Positions 9,362-18,881 of a stretch of 64,000 nt of DNA are shown here, in pieces; position 1 is the stretch's first letter, and each line of letters starts with the position of its first letter. The stretch lies in contig NZ_CP180355.1 of assembly GCF_048007035.1 (NCBI RefSeq), forward strand, positions 6,200,001 to 6,264,000. Reading direction: 5' to 3'. The notes below the pieces were generated by a model, which saw nothing but the letters and a program-made list of their open reading frames with translations, had not been told where the DNA came from and did no database searches. Origin of the DNA: Imperialibacter sp963977595 (lineage in GTDB: Bacteria > Bacteroidota > Bacteroidia > Cytophagales > Cyclobacteriaceae). The position numbers and the translations under genes are program-made.

Positions 9362-10771
9362 CTACCAGGTGCGGTAAGGATTGGCGGTAGGTATGTCTTC
9401 CAACGACTGAAAAACATGAAAGGCGGTCTTCCCTTTGCGAATGTCGAAAGTAAACTCCTGCTGCTGCTTCCTACCCGTTGCAGAAGCCAGGTTCAGTTGC
9501 ACTTTTTGCTCCCCTTCCGGCAAGGGCACTCTCGAATAATAGATGGTATGTGGAATCGTTTGCCAGTTGCGAGTATCGGCCTTTTCAGTCAGTGCATTAA
9601 AAAGCCCTATGGCAGCGCCAAGATCCTGGTTCTCGCCTCTCACCTGATATTCCGCAGCCTTTTTTAATGCTACCCGCAAAAGCGACTTGCCAAACTCGGC
9701 CAGCATGCGTTCCTGCAAGCATTTAAACGCAATTGCATTAACGTCCTCAGCGGCTTCCAGGTCATACTTCTTCCCATTGGCTGACAACGTGGCACTGTTA
9801 AAAAGTGCCGGGCGTTCTACGTATTTGGGAAAAGCAACCCTGAAGAATTCGAGTGCTGCGAGGCCCTGCTTCTTATCGTCTTCGTTGCTATCGAAGAAAA
9901 AAGGGAAATTAAAACCGTAGTCGCTGTTGGCAAATGTAACCAGACCGCCCTGACCATGAATAACGGAAAAGTTGATCGACCACTCCGCTTTCACCGGCCC
10001 CAGTCCGTTGTTCCAAAAGAAAACAAGCTCTCCCCCATTTTTTGGCGATGGCGTAAACTTCCTTCCAAAAGCCTCCTCGTAGCGGCGCACCTCATCACTA
10101 AACCCGTTTAGGTAAGCCGTTCTGAGCAGGTCTTCCTTCAGTTGATCGGGAGCGCTCATACCAAACAATTTCTTGTAGTCGCCTTCGTAAGTTTCGTAGG
10201 CGTTCCTATAAGCGACAAAGGCGTTGTTAACATCGCCGGATGCCTCGTAAATAATGCCCATCAGGTTGTTCACAAACGCATCCTTCTTGTATTTATCGGG
10301 GTTCTTATACTTGTCTGAAAGAGTCCCCAACCTAATGTTCAGTCTGCGGCACTCCACTAATGCGGATTCGTAGTCGCCCAGCTTCAAATAGTTGATGGCC
10401 TTGTAATACAGCAGCAACAAATGTTCGTGATCTTCCCCTTTGTACTCTGTCATTGTCGGATTGGTCAGCAGCGAGGCTGCTTCATTGAGGTAGTTTACCC
10501 GATAGTCTTCACCAAATATATAGGCTTGCTCAAAGGCTTCGTTGCTGATTTCATAGTTACCGAGCAGTGACTGTACGATACCCTGGTTCAAAAAATACAG
10601 GAACCTGGCCTTTCCTTCGGCGGCCTTTTTGTTCTTTTCCAACACCCTTGCCGCCTGCTCCAGGTCACCAGACTCGAAACTCTGATTGAATTCATAGTTC
10701 ATTTGGTAAAAGGTGGCACAAGATGCCAGCAGCAGACCGCTAAGCAATAAGATTTTGATCGGAAAACGCAC
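9362..10771 (-). CDS. Lipoprotein with TPR-like N-terminal half (COG3014-like)
   Basis: 469 residues starting from a GTG codon, with lipobox LLASC (Cys18). The N-terminal half is built of TPR-like helices (residues about 25-210, including LYYKAINYLKLGDYESALVECRRLN and NLMGIIYEASGDVNNAFVAYRNAYETY). The C-terminal half is a beta-rich domain with GELVFFWNNGLGPVKAE. The overall pattern matches a conserved lipoprotein family (COG3014) that is usually found next to an LpoB-like gene, as is the case here (LpoB-like gene 124 bp upstream, same strand). Probably an envelope or cell-wall accessory factor; the exact role is not established by the sequence. Confidence 0.75.
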   Translation of the reverse strand: MRFPIKILLLSGLLLASCATFYQMNYEFNQSFESGDLEQAARVLEKNKKAAEGKARFLYFLNQGIVQSLLGNYEISNEAFEQAYIFGEDYRVNYLNEAASLLTNPTMTEYKGEDHEHLLLLYYKAINYLKLGDYESALVECRRLNIRLGTLSDKYKNPDKYKKDAFVNNLMGIIYEASGDVNNAFVAYRNAYETYEGDYKKLFGMSAPDQLKEDLLRTAYLNGFSDEVRRYEEAFGRKFTPSPKNGGELVFFWNNGLGPVKAEWSINFSVIHGQGGLVTFANSDYGFNFPFFFDSNEDDKKQGLAALEFFRVAFPKYVERPALFNSATLSANGKKYDLEAAEDVNAIAFKCLQERMLAEFGKSLLRVALKKAAEYQVRGENQDLGAAIGLFNALTEKADTRNWQTIPHTIYYSRVPLPEGEQKVQLNLASATGRKQQQEFTFDIRKGKTAFHVFQSLEDIPTANPYRTW

Positions 10772-10895
10772 AGATATTGTTTTTGTAGAGCTTTTTTGAG
10801 ACTAAGCAGCAAGCAGCCGATAGTGTTGAGATATTGCTCGCCAGTTACCGGATGCTCGTTACCTTATTCTATTTTGGTACTTGAATAGCGTCAGC

Positions 10896-11492
10896 TTAGT
10901 TCCTTATGAACTTCTTGATCTCCTTGTCTCCTATCCAGACCTTCTCGTTGGTTTGCAGGTTGGCAAGCTCAAGATCAACTTTGTACAGCACCACTTTTTC
11001 TTTGTTGTACGAGTCTACGATAGAATTGATCGTACCAAACAGCATGAAGTCAGCTCCCAGCTCAGCACCCCATTTCTTTTGAGTTTCCGGTGAAGCAAAT
11101 TCCTGCTGGTCAGCCCTTTCTTCACGCATTTTCTCACGGAAAACAGAATTTTGCACTACTCTCACCATGCCTGAGTTGATGAACTCTCTTTCGATGTCTT
11201 TGATAAAAGTCTCAGATTCAATATGCTCGTGGCTTTTGTTGGTAACAAGGCCAACGATCACCACTGGTTTGGCATTTTTTGCTCTGCTAAAGTCCTCTCT
11301 CCATGGACGATTGAGCACATCACGGATCATTTCCTCTGCCACAAGTTTGGAATCGGTGTCGTTCCAGCGGCCACTAAGGTCAATTTGCTGATCGGGACTT
11401 ACCCTGGTAACCGTGCGTTGCGAACAACCGGCGGCGATGAATAAAACGGCCAAAGAAAAAACAGAAGCTTTAACTATTGATTGCATTCTCAT
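10896..11492 (-). CDS. LpoB-like lipoprotein (penicillin-binding protein activator family)
   Basis: 198 residues with lipobox IAAGC (Cys23). The mature part has the family pattern of LpoB/CsgG-type nucleotide-free alpha/beta domains: LSGRWNDTDSKLVAEEMIRDVL, then a strand VVIVGLVTNKSHEHI, then GAELGADFMLFGTINSI. In Proteobacteria LpoB is an outer-membrane lipoprotein that activates the peptidoglycan synthase PBP1b; in Bacteroidota the role is inferred by family only. Its partner downstream is the COG3014-like lipoprotein. The TonB receptor gene ends 46 bp upstream, so read-through from that operon is possible. Confidence 0.8.
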   Translation of the reverse strand: MRMQSIVKASVFSLAVLFIAAGCSQRTVTRVSPDQQIDLSGRWNDTDSKLVAEEMIRDVLNRPWREDFSRAKNAKPVVIVGLVTNKSHEHIESETFIKDIEREFINSGMVRVVQNSVFREKMREERADQQEFASPETQKKWGAELGADFMLFGTINSIVDSYNKEKVVLYKVDLELANLQTNEKVWIGDKEIKKFIRN

Positions 11493-11538
11493 AATTGTTT
11501 GTTTGTCTTGTATCTCTTATAAAAATAGGCAGAATACC

Positions 11539-13923
11539 TCAGAATCTACCTGAAAGCTTCACATTCAAAAACCTTGCCGATAATGAATTGGGCACGGCAA
11601 ATTGTTGATTGAAGACGTCTTTTACCCAGGTGTAAGAAATGGTGTTCTCAGCACCAAGCAAATTAAGGATCTCAGCGGTCAGCCAGATAGACTTCAGACC
11701 TCCAAATATTTTTCCTTCGTTCTTTTTCGAAAACACCTTGGTGAAACCAACATCAACCCTGTAATACTCATCTCCCTTGAAAAAGTTGCGATAAGTTGGA
11801 TTATTTGGCGCACTAAAGGGCAACCCACTTCCATAGAGTGCACTGACGTAAATTCTAGCACTTGGATCGTTGGGCAAATAATCCTGAAAGAAAATACCCA
11901 ATGTGACCCTTTGATCGGATGGCCTGCGGATAAAGCCGAGGGTGTCTCCTTCTATGTCCTCAATGGTTCGAAGCAAACCGAGGCTGAACCATGACTCGGT
12001 GCCCGGAATAAACTCGCCGTTTACTCTGAAATCAACACCGTAAGCCCACCCTCTGGCCAGGTTGTCGCCAAAGTAACGAAGACGCACATTGTCGATGTCG
12101 TAAGGAACCAGGCGATCCAGGTATTTGACGTAGGCCTCTGAAAAGAAAACAAAGTTTCTTCCATTCATTTGAAATGCATAGTCCATTCCTGCCAGGGCAT
12201 GGTACGACACCTGGGCTTTCAGGTCCCGGTTAATGACCCCTTGCCTGTTGCGCATTTCTCGGTAAAAAGGCGGCTGCTGATAAACGCCTCCTGCAACTTT
12301 AAAGGCGGTCTTTCGTGACCAGGCCGGCGTAAACACATATTGCATTCTCGGGCTCACCAGTAGTTGGCCATTGACCGTCCAGTAGGCCGTGCGAACACCA
12401 GCATTCAGAATGTGAATAGAATCACTTGAAAAAACTGTGTGCTGCAAATAGCCAGTGAGGTGATAACCATCAACCAGGTTTTCAGCCCAAATCCTGTCGG
12501 TGGTGCTGGCATAGCCGGAAGAGTCTTGAAAAATGTATTCGTTCAGCACATCTTCTATTCTTTCCTTTCTGGCTCCAAGGCCAGCTTCTGTTAGCTGGTG
12601 ATCGCTCCAACGGGCGGAAAACCGGCTTTCTGTATTTAGCAATGTAGCCTGTAGCTTATTGCGGCCGTAGTGATAGTTGCTGCCTACGCCACGAACTACC
12701 ACGCAATCCTTGAACTGGTCGCTGGCCGGGTTGTTGTTCACATCACACAACCTGTAGGCTCCCTCTACTTCAAAATATTCTCTTTCTACAGTATAAACAC
12801 CTGAAGCAATCACGTCCAGGTTGAACTTATCGTCCCAGGTGTTGGTCCACTTCACTCCGCTTTGATAAATATCATAGTCAAGCACCTCTTTGCCATCGAA
12901 AGCCGCCACCATGCGGAACGACCTGCCGAACGTACCGAATTCCACTTCCTGTGATTCCGGCTTTGTGAAGTACCTGTTTTGGGCATAGGAGGCAAGAATC
13001 GAGATTTTCTGCCTGTGTGCCTCGGTCTGCTGGCCTAACTTAACAGAAACAAGAGACTGGAAGTCGGCGAACCGAGGTAAATATTGGCCTTTCACAGAAA
13101 TCGTATTGAGCAAATACCTGGAGTTTTTGTAACGAACCCCCGCTGTATAGTTTACCCTGTCGTTTTTGCTAACACCTTCCACATGTGCTGAGCCACCTAA
13201 TAGCCCCAGATTGACAGATCCAGCCTGTTCAACGGGGTTTTTGTAGCCAACATTAAGCACGGATGAAAGCTTATCTCCATACTTCGACTGCCAGCCACCG
13301 GATGAGAATGTAATTCCCGACACCATGTCGAGGTTGACAAAACCCAGCCCCTCCTGCTGACCTGCCCTCACCAAAAAGGGCCTGTACACCGGAATATCAT
13401 TCACGTATACAAGGTTTTCATCGAAATTACCACCTCGTACAGAGTAAGCAGAAGATAACTCATTGCTAGCCACAACCCCCGGAAGCGTGGCTAGTATCCT
13501 GGAAATATCTGCCGTGGCCGCAGGGAAATTTGCCAGCTCTTTGCTTGTCACACGAAATTCCCCAGCTCTTGGAGGGCCCAGCTCTCTTTTGCCTACCACT
13601 GTTACCTGAGCCAGAAGCGTTTTATCTTCATTCAATGTGGCCTGAATAACCAAACTATCGCCTGCGGCAAGGGACACAGGTTTTTGAACTGCCTTATAGC
13701 CTACAAAGCTTATTTCAAGTTGATAACTGCCCGGCTCAAGGCATAGTAAAAAGGTGCCGTCCGTATCGGCGTTGGTGCCTTTGGTAAGCGACGGAACGGA
13801 AATGGTAGCCCCCTGCAATGGCGCATTCTGAGCGTCGAGCACTATACCCTGGATGCAGGCTTGTTGCGCCCAGGTGGCAAAAGAAAAAGCTAAAAAAGTA
13901 ATGGTAAGTAAGCCCCTGCGCAT
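11539..13923 (-). CDS. TonB-dependent receptor with N-terminal carboxypeptidase-like domain
   Basis: About 794 residues: signal peptide (ending ATWAQ), a CarboxypepD_reg-like beta domain (about 20-105, with GIVLDAQNAPLQGATISV), a plug domain (about 110-230, with SAYSVRGGNFDENLVYVNDIPVYRP), and a 22-strand-type barrel to the C-terminal NVKLSGRF. It would import an unidentified ligand across the outer membrane using ExbB/ExbD/TonB energy. A TTG at 13926 is in frame, but the ATG at 13923 is the better start; it shares one base with the rpe stop (TGATG), implying coupled translation. The shortish plug lacks features that identify the substrate. Confidence 0.88.
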   Translation of the reverse strand: MRRGLLTITFLAFSFATWAQQACIQGIVLDAQNAPLQGATISVPSLTKGTNADTDGTFLLCLEPGSYQLEISFVGYKAVQKPVSLAAGDSLVIQATLNEDKTLLAQVTVVGKRELGPPRAGEFRVTSKELANFPAATADISRILATLPGVVASNELSSAYSVRGGNFDENLVYVNDIPVYRPFLVRAGQQEGLGFVNLDMVSGITFSSGGWQSKYGDKLSSVLNVGYKNPVEQAGSVNLGLLGGSAHVEGVSKNDRVNYTAGVRYKNSRYLLNTISVKGQYLPRFADFQSLVSVKLGQQTEAHRQKISILASYAQNRYFTKPESQEVEFGTFGRSFRMVAAFDGKEVLDYDIYQSGVKWTNTWDDKFNLDVIASGVYTVEREYFEVEGAYRLCDVNNNPASDQFKDCVVVRGVGSNYHYGRNKLQATLLNTESRFSARWSDHQLTEAGLGARKERIEDVLNEYIFQDSSGYASTTDRIWAENLVDGYHLTGYLQHTVFSSDSIHILNAGVRTAYWTVNGQLLVSPRMQYVFTPAWSRKTAFKVAGGVYQQPPFYREMRNRQGVINRDLKAQVSYHALAGMDYAFQMNGRNFVFFSEAYVKYLDRLVPYDIDNVRLRYFGDNLARGWAYGVDFRVNGEFIPGTESWFSLGLLRTIEDIEGDTLGFIRRPSDQRVTLGIFFQDYLPNDPSARIYVSALYGSGLPFSAPNNPTYRNFFKGDEYYRVDVGFTKVFSKKNEGKIFGGLKSIWLTAEILNLLGAENTISYTWVKDVFNQQFAVPNSLSARFLNVKLSGRF

Positions 13924-14597
13924 CAAACGAATTTTTCCTCGCTGTTCACAGTTTTGAGTTGAGCGATTGTTTCCAACGGATCAGATGCACTGAAAACGAA
14001 GTTGCCAGCCACCAGAATGTCTGCTCCCGCCTGACAAAGCTCTCTGGCATTGTTCATGTTTACACCACCGTCTATCTCGATCATGGTATGCGTGCCGGCG
14101 TTGAGAACCATCTCTTTGGCATCTCTCACCTTTTGGAAAGTTCGTTCGATGAACTTCTGTCCTCCAAAGCCGGGGTTCACCGACATCAGTAAGATAATAT
14201 CGGTCAGCTCCATGATGTCTTTCAGCACATTTACGGGAGTATGTGGGTTGAGCGCCACCCCTGCCTTGCAGCCCAGCTCACGAATTTCCTGTAGCACCCT
14301 GTGAAGGTTTGGGCAGGCTTCATGATGCACAGAAATCACCTCGGCACCAGTTTCAACGCACTGTTTGAAATAACGAGAGGGCTGCTCAATCATTAAATGG
14401 AAATCGAGGGGCTTTTTCGTGTGCTTATTGATGGCCGCCGTTACCGGAAAACCAAAGGAAATATTGGGAACAAAAGTGCCATCCATTATATCGATATGCA
14501 GCCAGTCGGCCTTGCTGCTATTGAGCATTTCCACGTCTCGATGAAGGTTACCGAAGTCGGCGGCAAGTATGGAAGGGGCAATAAGTGGAAAGTTCAT
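13923..14597 (-). CDS. rpe: Ribulose-phosphate 3-epimerase
   Basis: 224 residues, typical length. TIM-barrel enzyme interconverting ribulose 5-phosphate and xylulose 5-phosphate in the pentose phosphate pathway. Visible landmarks are APSILAADFGNL at the N-terminus, the metal-binding HIDIMDGTFVPN, DFHLMIEQP, VNPGFGGQKF and the phosphate-binding EIDGGVNMNN. It sits in the middle of the mnmA-to-TonB-receptor run, 12 bp after the subtilase stop, and its own stop overlaps the receptor start. Confidence 0.95.
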   Translation of the reverse strand: MNFPLIAPSILAADFGNLHRDVEMLNSSKADWLHIDIMDGTFVPNISFGFPVTAAINKHTKKPLDFHLMIEQPSRYFKQCVETGAEVISVHHEACPNLHRVLQEIRELGCKAGVALNPHTPVNVLKDIMELTDIILLMSVNPGFGGQKFIERTFQKVRDAKEMVLNAGTHTMIEIDGGVNMNNARELCQAGADILVAGNFVFSASDPLETIAQLKTVNSEEKFV

Positions 14598-14609
14598 GGA
14601 TAGGTTTTC

Positions 14610-16265
14610 TTAGTATCTGAGCAGTTTTACCTGCTTCTCAAATGTGCTTGACGACAACCGTAAAAAATAAACCCCGGGGGTTGTGCCCGAAAATTCAAAT
14701 ATAACAACGTCGTTGATATCGTAGCTATTGTATTCTTTTTGGGCAATCATCTTCCCATTGGCATCGAACATCTGTACAGAGAGCCCGTTAACTGCCAGTT
14801 CATTATTGATTTTTATGCTCAGCCTGTTCTCCGTGAACGGATTGGGATAGACCTTCACCTTGTCATTGATCACATCATCTACTGAGAGGATTTTCCCACC
14901 CGTTGCTTTGATAAAATCAGGGATGCCATAGCCAAACAATGTATCAGGTTTAGTTGACCTGCTGCCTGAGTTCAGAATGTCGTTAAAAAGCTCTTCTCTT
15001 GTTTTTTCTGGCTCTGCCTGTATCAGCCCAGCCACAAAGCCGGCCACCATGGGTGCCGAATAACTGGTGCCATTCGCAGTGATCAGCGAGCCGCTCTCCG
15101 CTCCCACTGTGGCGAAAACCCCCAGCGCCACTACATCAGGCTTGATGCGTCCATCGGCCGTAGGACCAATCGAGCTGAAGCTTGCCAATTTACCGCTGTT
15201 ATCCACTGCACCTACTGACAGCACCTTGGGACTGTCGGCTGGGGCCGTGGCCTTTTTCCAGCTGTTGCTGCCCTCATTGCCTACGCTGGCCACTACGAAA
15301 ATACCCTTGTCGGCGGCCAGGTTGGCGGCCTGCGTAATGATGGCCGTTTTGCCATCCATTTGCGCCTTTGTGTAGTTCATTTGCGAATCACTGAACACAT
15401 TATAGCCCACTGAAGTATGAATGATATCAGCGCCGAGGCTATCGGCCTTTTCAGCGCCAAAAAGCCAGTTGTATTCCTCGATCCGGTATTCGCTTTTTAC
15501 GTCTTCCGTAACAAAAAGCGCAAAATCAGCTGCAGGTGCGGTACCCAAAATCAATGTCGTGTCCTTGCCCTCCACCTGGATCATTTTAGCTCCAATGGTA
15601 GAAAACACCCTCGTGCCATGGTCATCGAAGGTATACACCTGATGTCCGTTGGTGACGAAGTCGTAAGTCTGCAGTATTCGGTTGCTGCTGCGAACCTCTT
15701 CAAAAAACGGCACAGCGTCAACGCCACCAAAGCCACCGTCGAATATGGCAATCAGCACGCCCTCCCCATAGAAACCCTGGCGGTGCATGTGCTGGATCGA
15801 AAGAAGGCTGTTTTGAAATTCGGTGGTGGCGAGTACCCTGCCTGTAGCGCTTTTGCTTTTGAAACGACCGTTGGCTGTTTCACCTTTGGTAAGCCGTGCT
15901 CCCGGTGCCACCAGCTCCACTCGTGAAACGAATGGGAGCGCATCGACAGTCAGCACCTTGTTGACGTTGCATTGAATCAACGCCAGGTTCATCCATTTGG
16001 AGGTATGATACACTTCAACGCCGGTTGCTGCCAGTTGATCGAGGTAAGCCTGGCTAACCGGCAAATCGGTCTCATCAACTGGAACCCCCTCTTTTTCCCT
16101 TCTCAAAATCGCTTTTTCCGAAAGAAAGTCTTCAGGCCTGTCAACGGAATAGGTGCCACCTGATTTGTCCGTAAATTGAACAATATACCGGTTGACCTGA
16201 GCTTTCAGTGAAAGTCCGGACAGTAGTAAAATCAAAATAGTCAGAGCTCCTCTACTCTTTACCAT
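14610..16265 (-). CDS. Secreted subtilisin-like serine protease with type IX sorting domain
   Basis: 551 residues from the ATG at 16265 (an in-frame TTG at 16274 is less likely). Signal peptide ending SLKAQ, an inhibitor-like propeptide region, then an S8 catalytic domain with Asp176 in AIFDGG, His216 in DDHGTRV, oxyanion Asn in VGNEG, and Ser401 in NGTSYSAPMVAG. The last 80 residues (VYPNPF, then GKMIAQKEY and GVYFLRLSSS) form a type A C-terminal sorting domain, so export through the type IX system and surface attachment or release is expected. It overlaps the upstream lipoprotein gene by 14 bp. Confidence 0.92.
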   Translation of the reverse strand: MVKSRGALTILILLLSGLSLKAQVNRYIVQFTDKSGGTYSVDRPEDFLSEKAILRREKEGVPVDETDLPVSQAYLDQLAATGVEVYHTSKWMNLALIQCNVNKVLTVDALPFVSRVELVAPGARLTKGETANGRFKSKSATGRVLATTEFQNSLLSIQHMHRQGFYGEGVLIAIFDGGFGGVDAVPFFEEVRSSNRILQTYDFVTNGHQVYTFDDHGTRVFSTIGAKMIQVEGKDTTLILGTAPAADFALFVTEDVKSEYRIEEYNWLFGAEKADSLGADIIHTSVGYNVFSDSQMNYTKAQMDGKTAIITQAANLAADKGIFVVASVGNEGSNSWKKATAPADSPKVLSVGAVDNSGKLASFSSIGPTADGRIKPDVVALGVFATVGAESGSLITANGTSYSAPMVAGFVAGLIQAEPEKTREELFNDILNSGSRSTKPDTLFGYGIPDFIKATGGKILSVDDVINDKVKVYPNPFTENRLSIKINNELAVNGLSVQMFDANGKMIAQKEYNSYDINDVVIFEFSGTTPGVYFLRLSSSTFEKQVKLLRY

Positions 16266-16950
16266 GTGCAACAAGTTCCATATATAATTTTCGGCCAGAA
16301 TCTATGATCTTCTGACCAAAGCACTCCTCTGTACTGCAGTAATTTAGCTGAATAAATTCTTTTTTCACCAATCCAATCTCCTTCGCAAAGTACTCTCTGC
16401 GCACATCCTGGAAAACAATAGTGTCAAGCACTTCTCTCTGAAGGATTGTTAGCGTGTTTTCAAACGTGGTATCACCCACCTCAAGGGCCAGCCCAAGCCC
16501 ACTCACCTGATAGGTCTCTTCTCCCCTGTTGTTCAGTGCATTACCATTCCACTCTTTGCCTTCCGCTAATGGAAAAGTAAGCTTGATAAACGGTACATTA
16601 TTTTCAATGCGAACCGCCTGGGTAGTAGAAAGCCTTGCCGTCCAAACGGAGTCAAGTTGCCAGTCAACGTTGGCTGTTTCCCGGCTAAACCGCTCCAGCC
16701 TGTAGCTCAGGCTGCCCGACAGATCAGTGAAGGTATCGGCCACCACTTCCCTGAGAAAATAGTGCGACGGCATGGAGTCGAGCAGGTTGTAGGTGGTAAG
16801 GTCGACCTCGTATTCCCAGTAAAGGCCCTTTTCCATTGGGAAAAAGTCGGCACCCAGCCGGGAGGTGTCGGGCACAATGGTTTCCTCCTGACAGCCCATT
16901 GAAGCGATCAGGAGAACCCATAGTGTCGGTATTTTAAACAGCCTTAGCAT
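16252..16950 (-). CDS. Lipoprotein of unknown function
   Basis: 232 residues, lipobox ASMGC (Cys20). The mature region is predicted mostly beta (for example YWEYEVDLTTYNLL, SLSYRLERFSRE, AVRIENNVPFIKLTFPL) and ends with a CSTEEC motif about 30 residues from the C-terminus. I do not recognise the family. It overlaps mnmA by 17 bp at its start and the subtilase by 14 bp at its end, so it is translated as part of that operon. An envelope location is inferred from the lipobox only. Confidence 0.75.
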   Translation of the reverse strand: MLRLFKIPTLWVLLIASMGCQEETIVPDTSRLGADFFPMEKGLYWEYEVDLTTYNLLDSMPSHYFLREVVADTFTDLSGSLSYRLERFSRETANVDWQLDSVWTARLSTTQAVRIENNVPFIKLTFPLAEGKEWNGNALNNRGEETYQVSGLGLALEVGDTTFENTLTILQREVLDTIVFQDVRREYFAKEIGLVKKEFIQLNYCSTEECFGQKIIDSGRKLYMELVAHGKE

Positions 16951-18052
16951 GTTGTCTGAAACTTGACTGGATCCAGCCGCCGCCTATTACGTCGTCGCCT
17001 TCGTAGAACACCGCTGCCTGCCCCGGGGCAATTGCATTGACTCCGTTGCCGAAGAACACCTTCATGGTGTCGCCTACCTGCTCGATGACGGCCGGCGCAC
17101 CGTCGTCATTGTAGCGCACTTTGGTAATGGTATCCAAACGCTGGCCGGTAAGGTCAGTGTATTTCATCATGTTGAGGCCTTTCACGTACATGCCATCTCT
17201 GGACAGTTCATCAAAGGTGCCCAGCACAACTCTGTTCTTCTCTTTTTGAATTTCGGTCACGTACACCGGGTACCCCAAAGTAATGCCCAGGCCTTTCCTT
17301 TGCCCGATGGTGTAGAAAGGATAGCCCTTGTGCTTACCCAGCACAGTGCCGTCCTCCAATACAAACTCACCACCGTCGACTTGCTCTTCAAGGCCTTCTA
17401 CCCTCCTTTTTAGAAAGCCACGGTAGTCATTGTCGGGGATAAAGCAGATTTCGTATGACTCAGATTTGTTCACAAGGTCTATAAAACCTCTTTCACTAGC
17501 CATTTCCCTTATTTCAGGCTTGCGCAGATGGCCAAGTGGAAACATAGTGCGGCTCAAACTTTCCTGCCCCACTCCCCACAAAGCATATGACTGGTCTTTG
17601 TTTTCGTCCTTTCCTTTGGAAATAATATAGCGATCATTCTCCTGCCTCACCTTTGCATAATGTCCCGTGGCGATAAACTGGCAGTCCAGCTTGTCTGCAC
17701 GTCGCAGCAATGCCTCCCATTTGATGTGGGTGTTGCACAACACACATGGATTGGGCGTGCGGCCCGCCAGGTATTCGGTGGTGAAATTGTCGATCACATA
17801 GTCGCCAAACTCACTTCGAATGTCCAGAATATAGTGTGGGAAACCCAGATTGACGGCAATATTCCTTGCGTCGTTGATAGAGTCGAGGCTGCAACAGCCC
17901 GTTTCTTTTTTAGAACTGCCTGCGGACGCATAGTCCCAGGTTTTCATTGTCATTCCGATGACTTCATAGCCTTGCTCATGAAGCATCACGGCTGCCAGGG
18001 AGCTGTCAATACCACCGCTCATGGCCACCAGTACTCTTCCGTGTTTACTCAT
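16934..18052 (-). CDS. mnmA: tRNA-specific 2-thiouridylase
   Basis: 372 residues. Catalyses ATP-dependent 2-thiolation of U34 in tRNAs for Lys, Glu and Gln. The PP-loop AMSGGIDSS (residues 10-18) binds ATP. The two catalytic cysteines are Cys103 in NPCVLC and Cys203 in YEICFI, both present. The GHYAK and FYTIGQRKGLG motifs also match. First gene of a five-gene run with overlaps (mnmA, lipoprotein, subtilase, rpe, TonB receptor). A promoter box lies 106 bp upstream in the divergent gap. Confidence 0.97.
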   Translation of the reverse strand: MSKHGRVLVAMSGGIDSSLAAVMLHEQGYEVIGMTMKTWDYASAGSSKKETGCCSLDSINDARNIAVNLGFPHYILDIRSEFGDYVIDNFTTEYLAGRTPNPCVLCNTHIKWEALLRRADKLDCQFIATGHYAKVRQENDRYIISKGKDENKDQSYALWGVGQESLSRTMFPLGHLRKPEIREMASERGFIDLVNKSESYEICFIPDNDYRGFLKRRVEGLEEQVDGGEFVLEDGTVLGKHKGYPFYTIGQRKGLGITLGYPVYVTEIQKEKNRVVLGTFDELSRDGMYVKGLNMMKYTDLTGQRLDTITKVRYNDDGAPAVIEQVGDTMKVFFGNGVNAIAPGQAAVFYEGDDVIGGGWIQSSFRQHAKAV

Positions 18053-18157
18053 TAAGTGTGTCTTTCGCCAGGTTCAAAGCCTGACTTTTACATCGATTAA
18101 GTCTCTGAGGACGCCCCTCAAAAAGACGAAGCGAACAGAAATGGTTCGCTTGTGGTG

Positions 18158-18165
18158 CAAAATTA
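18158..18165 (-). promoter_or_regulatory. Bacteroidota -7 promoter box for the mnmA operon
   Basis: Minus strand reads TAATTTTGCA, an exact TAnnTTTG match with the common trailing CA, 106 bp before the mnmA ATG. This implies a leader of about 100 nt. Confidence 0.5.
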
Positions 18166-18276
18166 CGATAAGTTTTTGGGAAAAACTTTATGTTCTACGC
18201 TCTGCATCGTTTTTAATAAATTAGTTACTTCACATTTCTCCCTTCACCAGGCAGATTTTTTAAAACAGCAGCTTAT

Positions 18277-18870
18277 ATGGATCCAAAGGTTTTAGGCACA
18301 AAATATGATAAAATCGCCCAATGGTGGCACGAAGGACACCTTGCCTCCAACTATGGCTTGGATCAAATCAAAAGGGCGATCAGCTATTGTGCCAACAAAG
18401 GAAACGCTCTGGACGTCGGCTGCGGCAGTGGCGGAAGAATTACGAAAGAGCTGCTCGCCAGTGGCTTTAGTATAACCGGATTAGATGTGTCGAGCCAAAT
18501 GATTGAAATTGCCAGGGCCAATCACCCGGAGGTCAATTTCCTTAACGAAGACATTTGTACATGGCAGCCACCAGCAAAATTCGACTTTATTGTGGCCTGG
18601 GACAGCATATTTCACCTGCCGTTCAAATCACAGGTGCCTGTAGTTTCCAAACTTTGTGGAATGCTGAATAACGATGGCATACTCATCTATTCATTTGGCA
18701 ACGACTACGGCGAGCACGAAAACAAATGGAGAGATGACACCTTCTACTACAGCACAATCGGCATCACTGAAAACCTTCGGGTGATCTCAGAAAACAGTTG
18801 CCGGTGCATGCACCTGGAGTTGGATCAGTATCCTCAGAAGCATGTATACGTAATTGCTCAAAGAACCTGA
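18277..18870 (+). CDS. Class I SAM-dependent methyltransferase
   Basis: 197 residues, a stand-alone Rossmann methyltransferase. Motif I is DVGCGSGGR (about residues 46-54), motif II GLDVSSQMIEIA, motif IV FIVAWDSIFHLPF. Such small enzymes act on many substrates; nothing here identifies which. The ankyrin-repeat gene starts 11 bp after its stop, so the two are likely co-transcribed. Confidence 0.88.
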   Translation: MDPKVLGTKYDKIAQWWHEGHLASNYGLDQIKRAISYCANKGNALDVGCGSGGRITKELLASGFSITGLDVSSQMIEIARANHPEVNFLNEDICTWQPPAKFDFIVAWDSIFHLPFKSQVPVVSKLCGMLNNDGILIYSFGNDYGEHENKWRDDTFYYSTIGITENLRVISENSCRCMHLELDQYPQKHVYVIAQRT

Positions 18871-18881
18871 AGCCATTCAGA

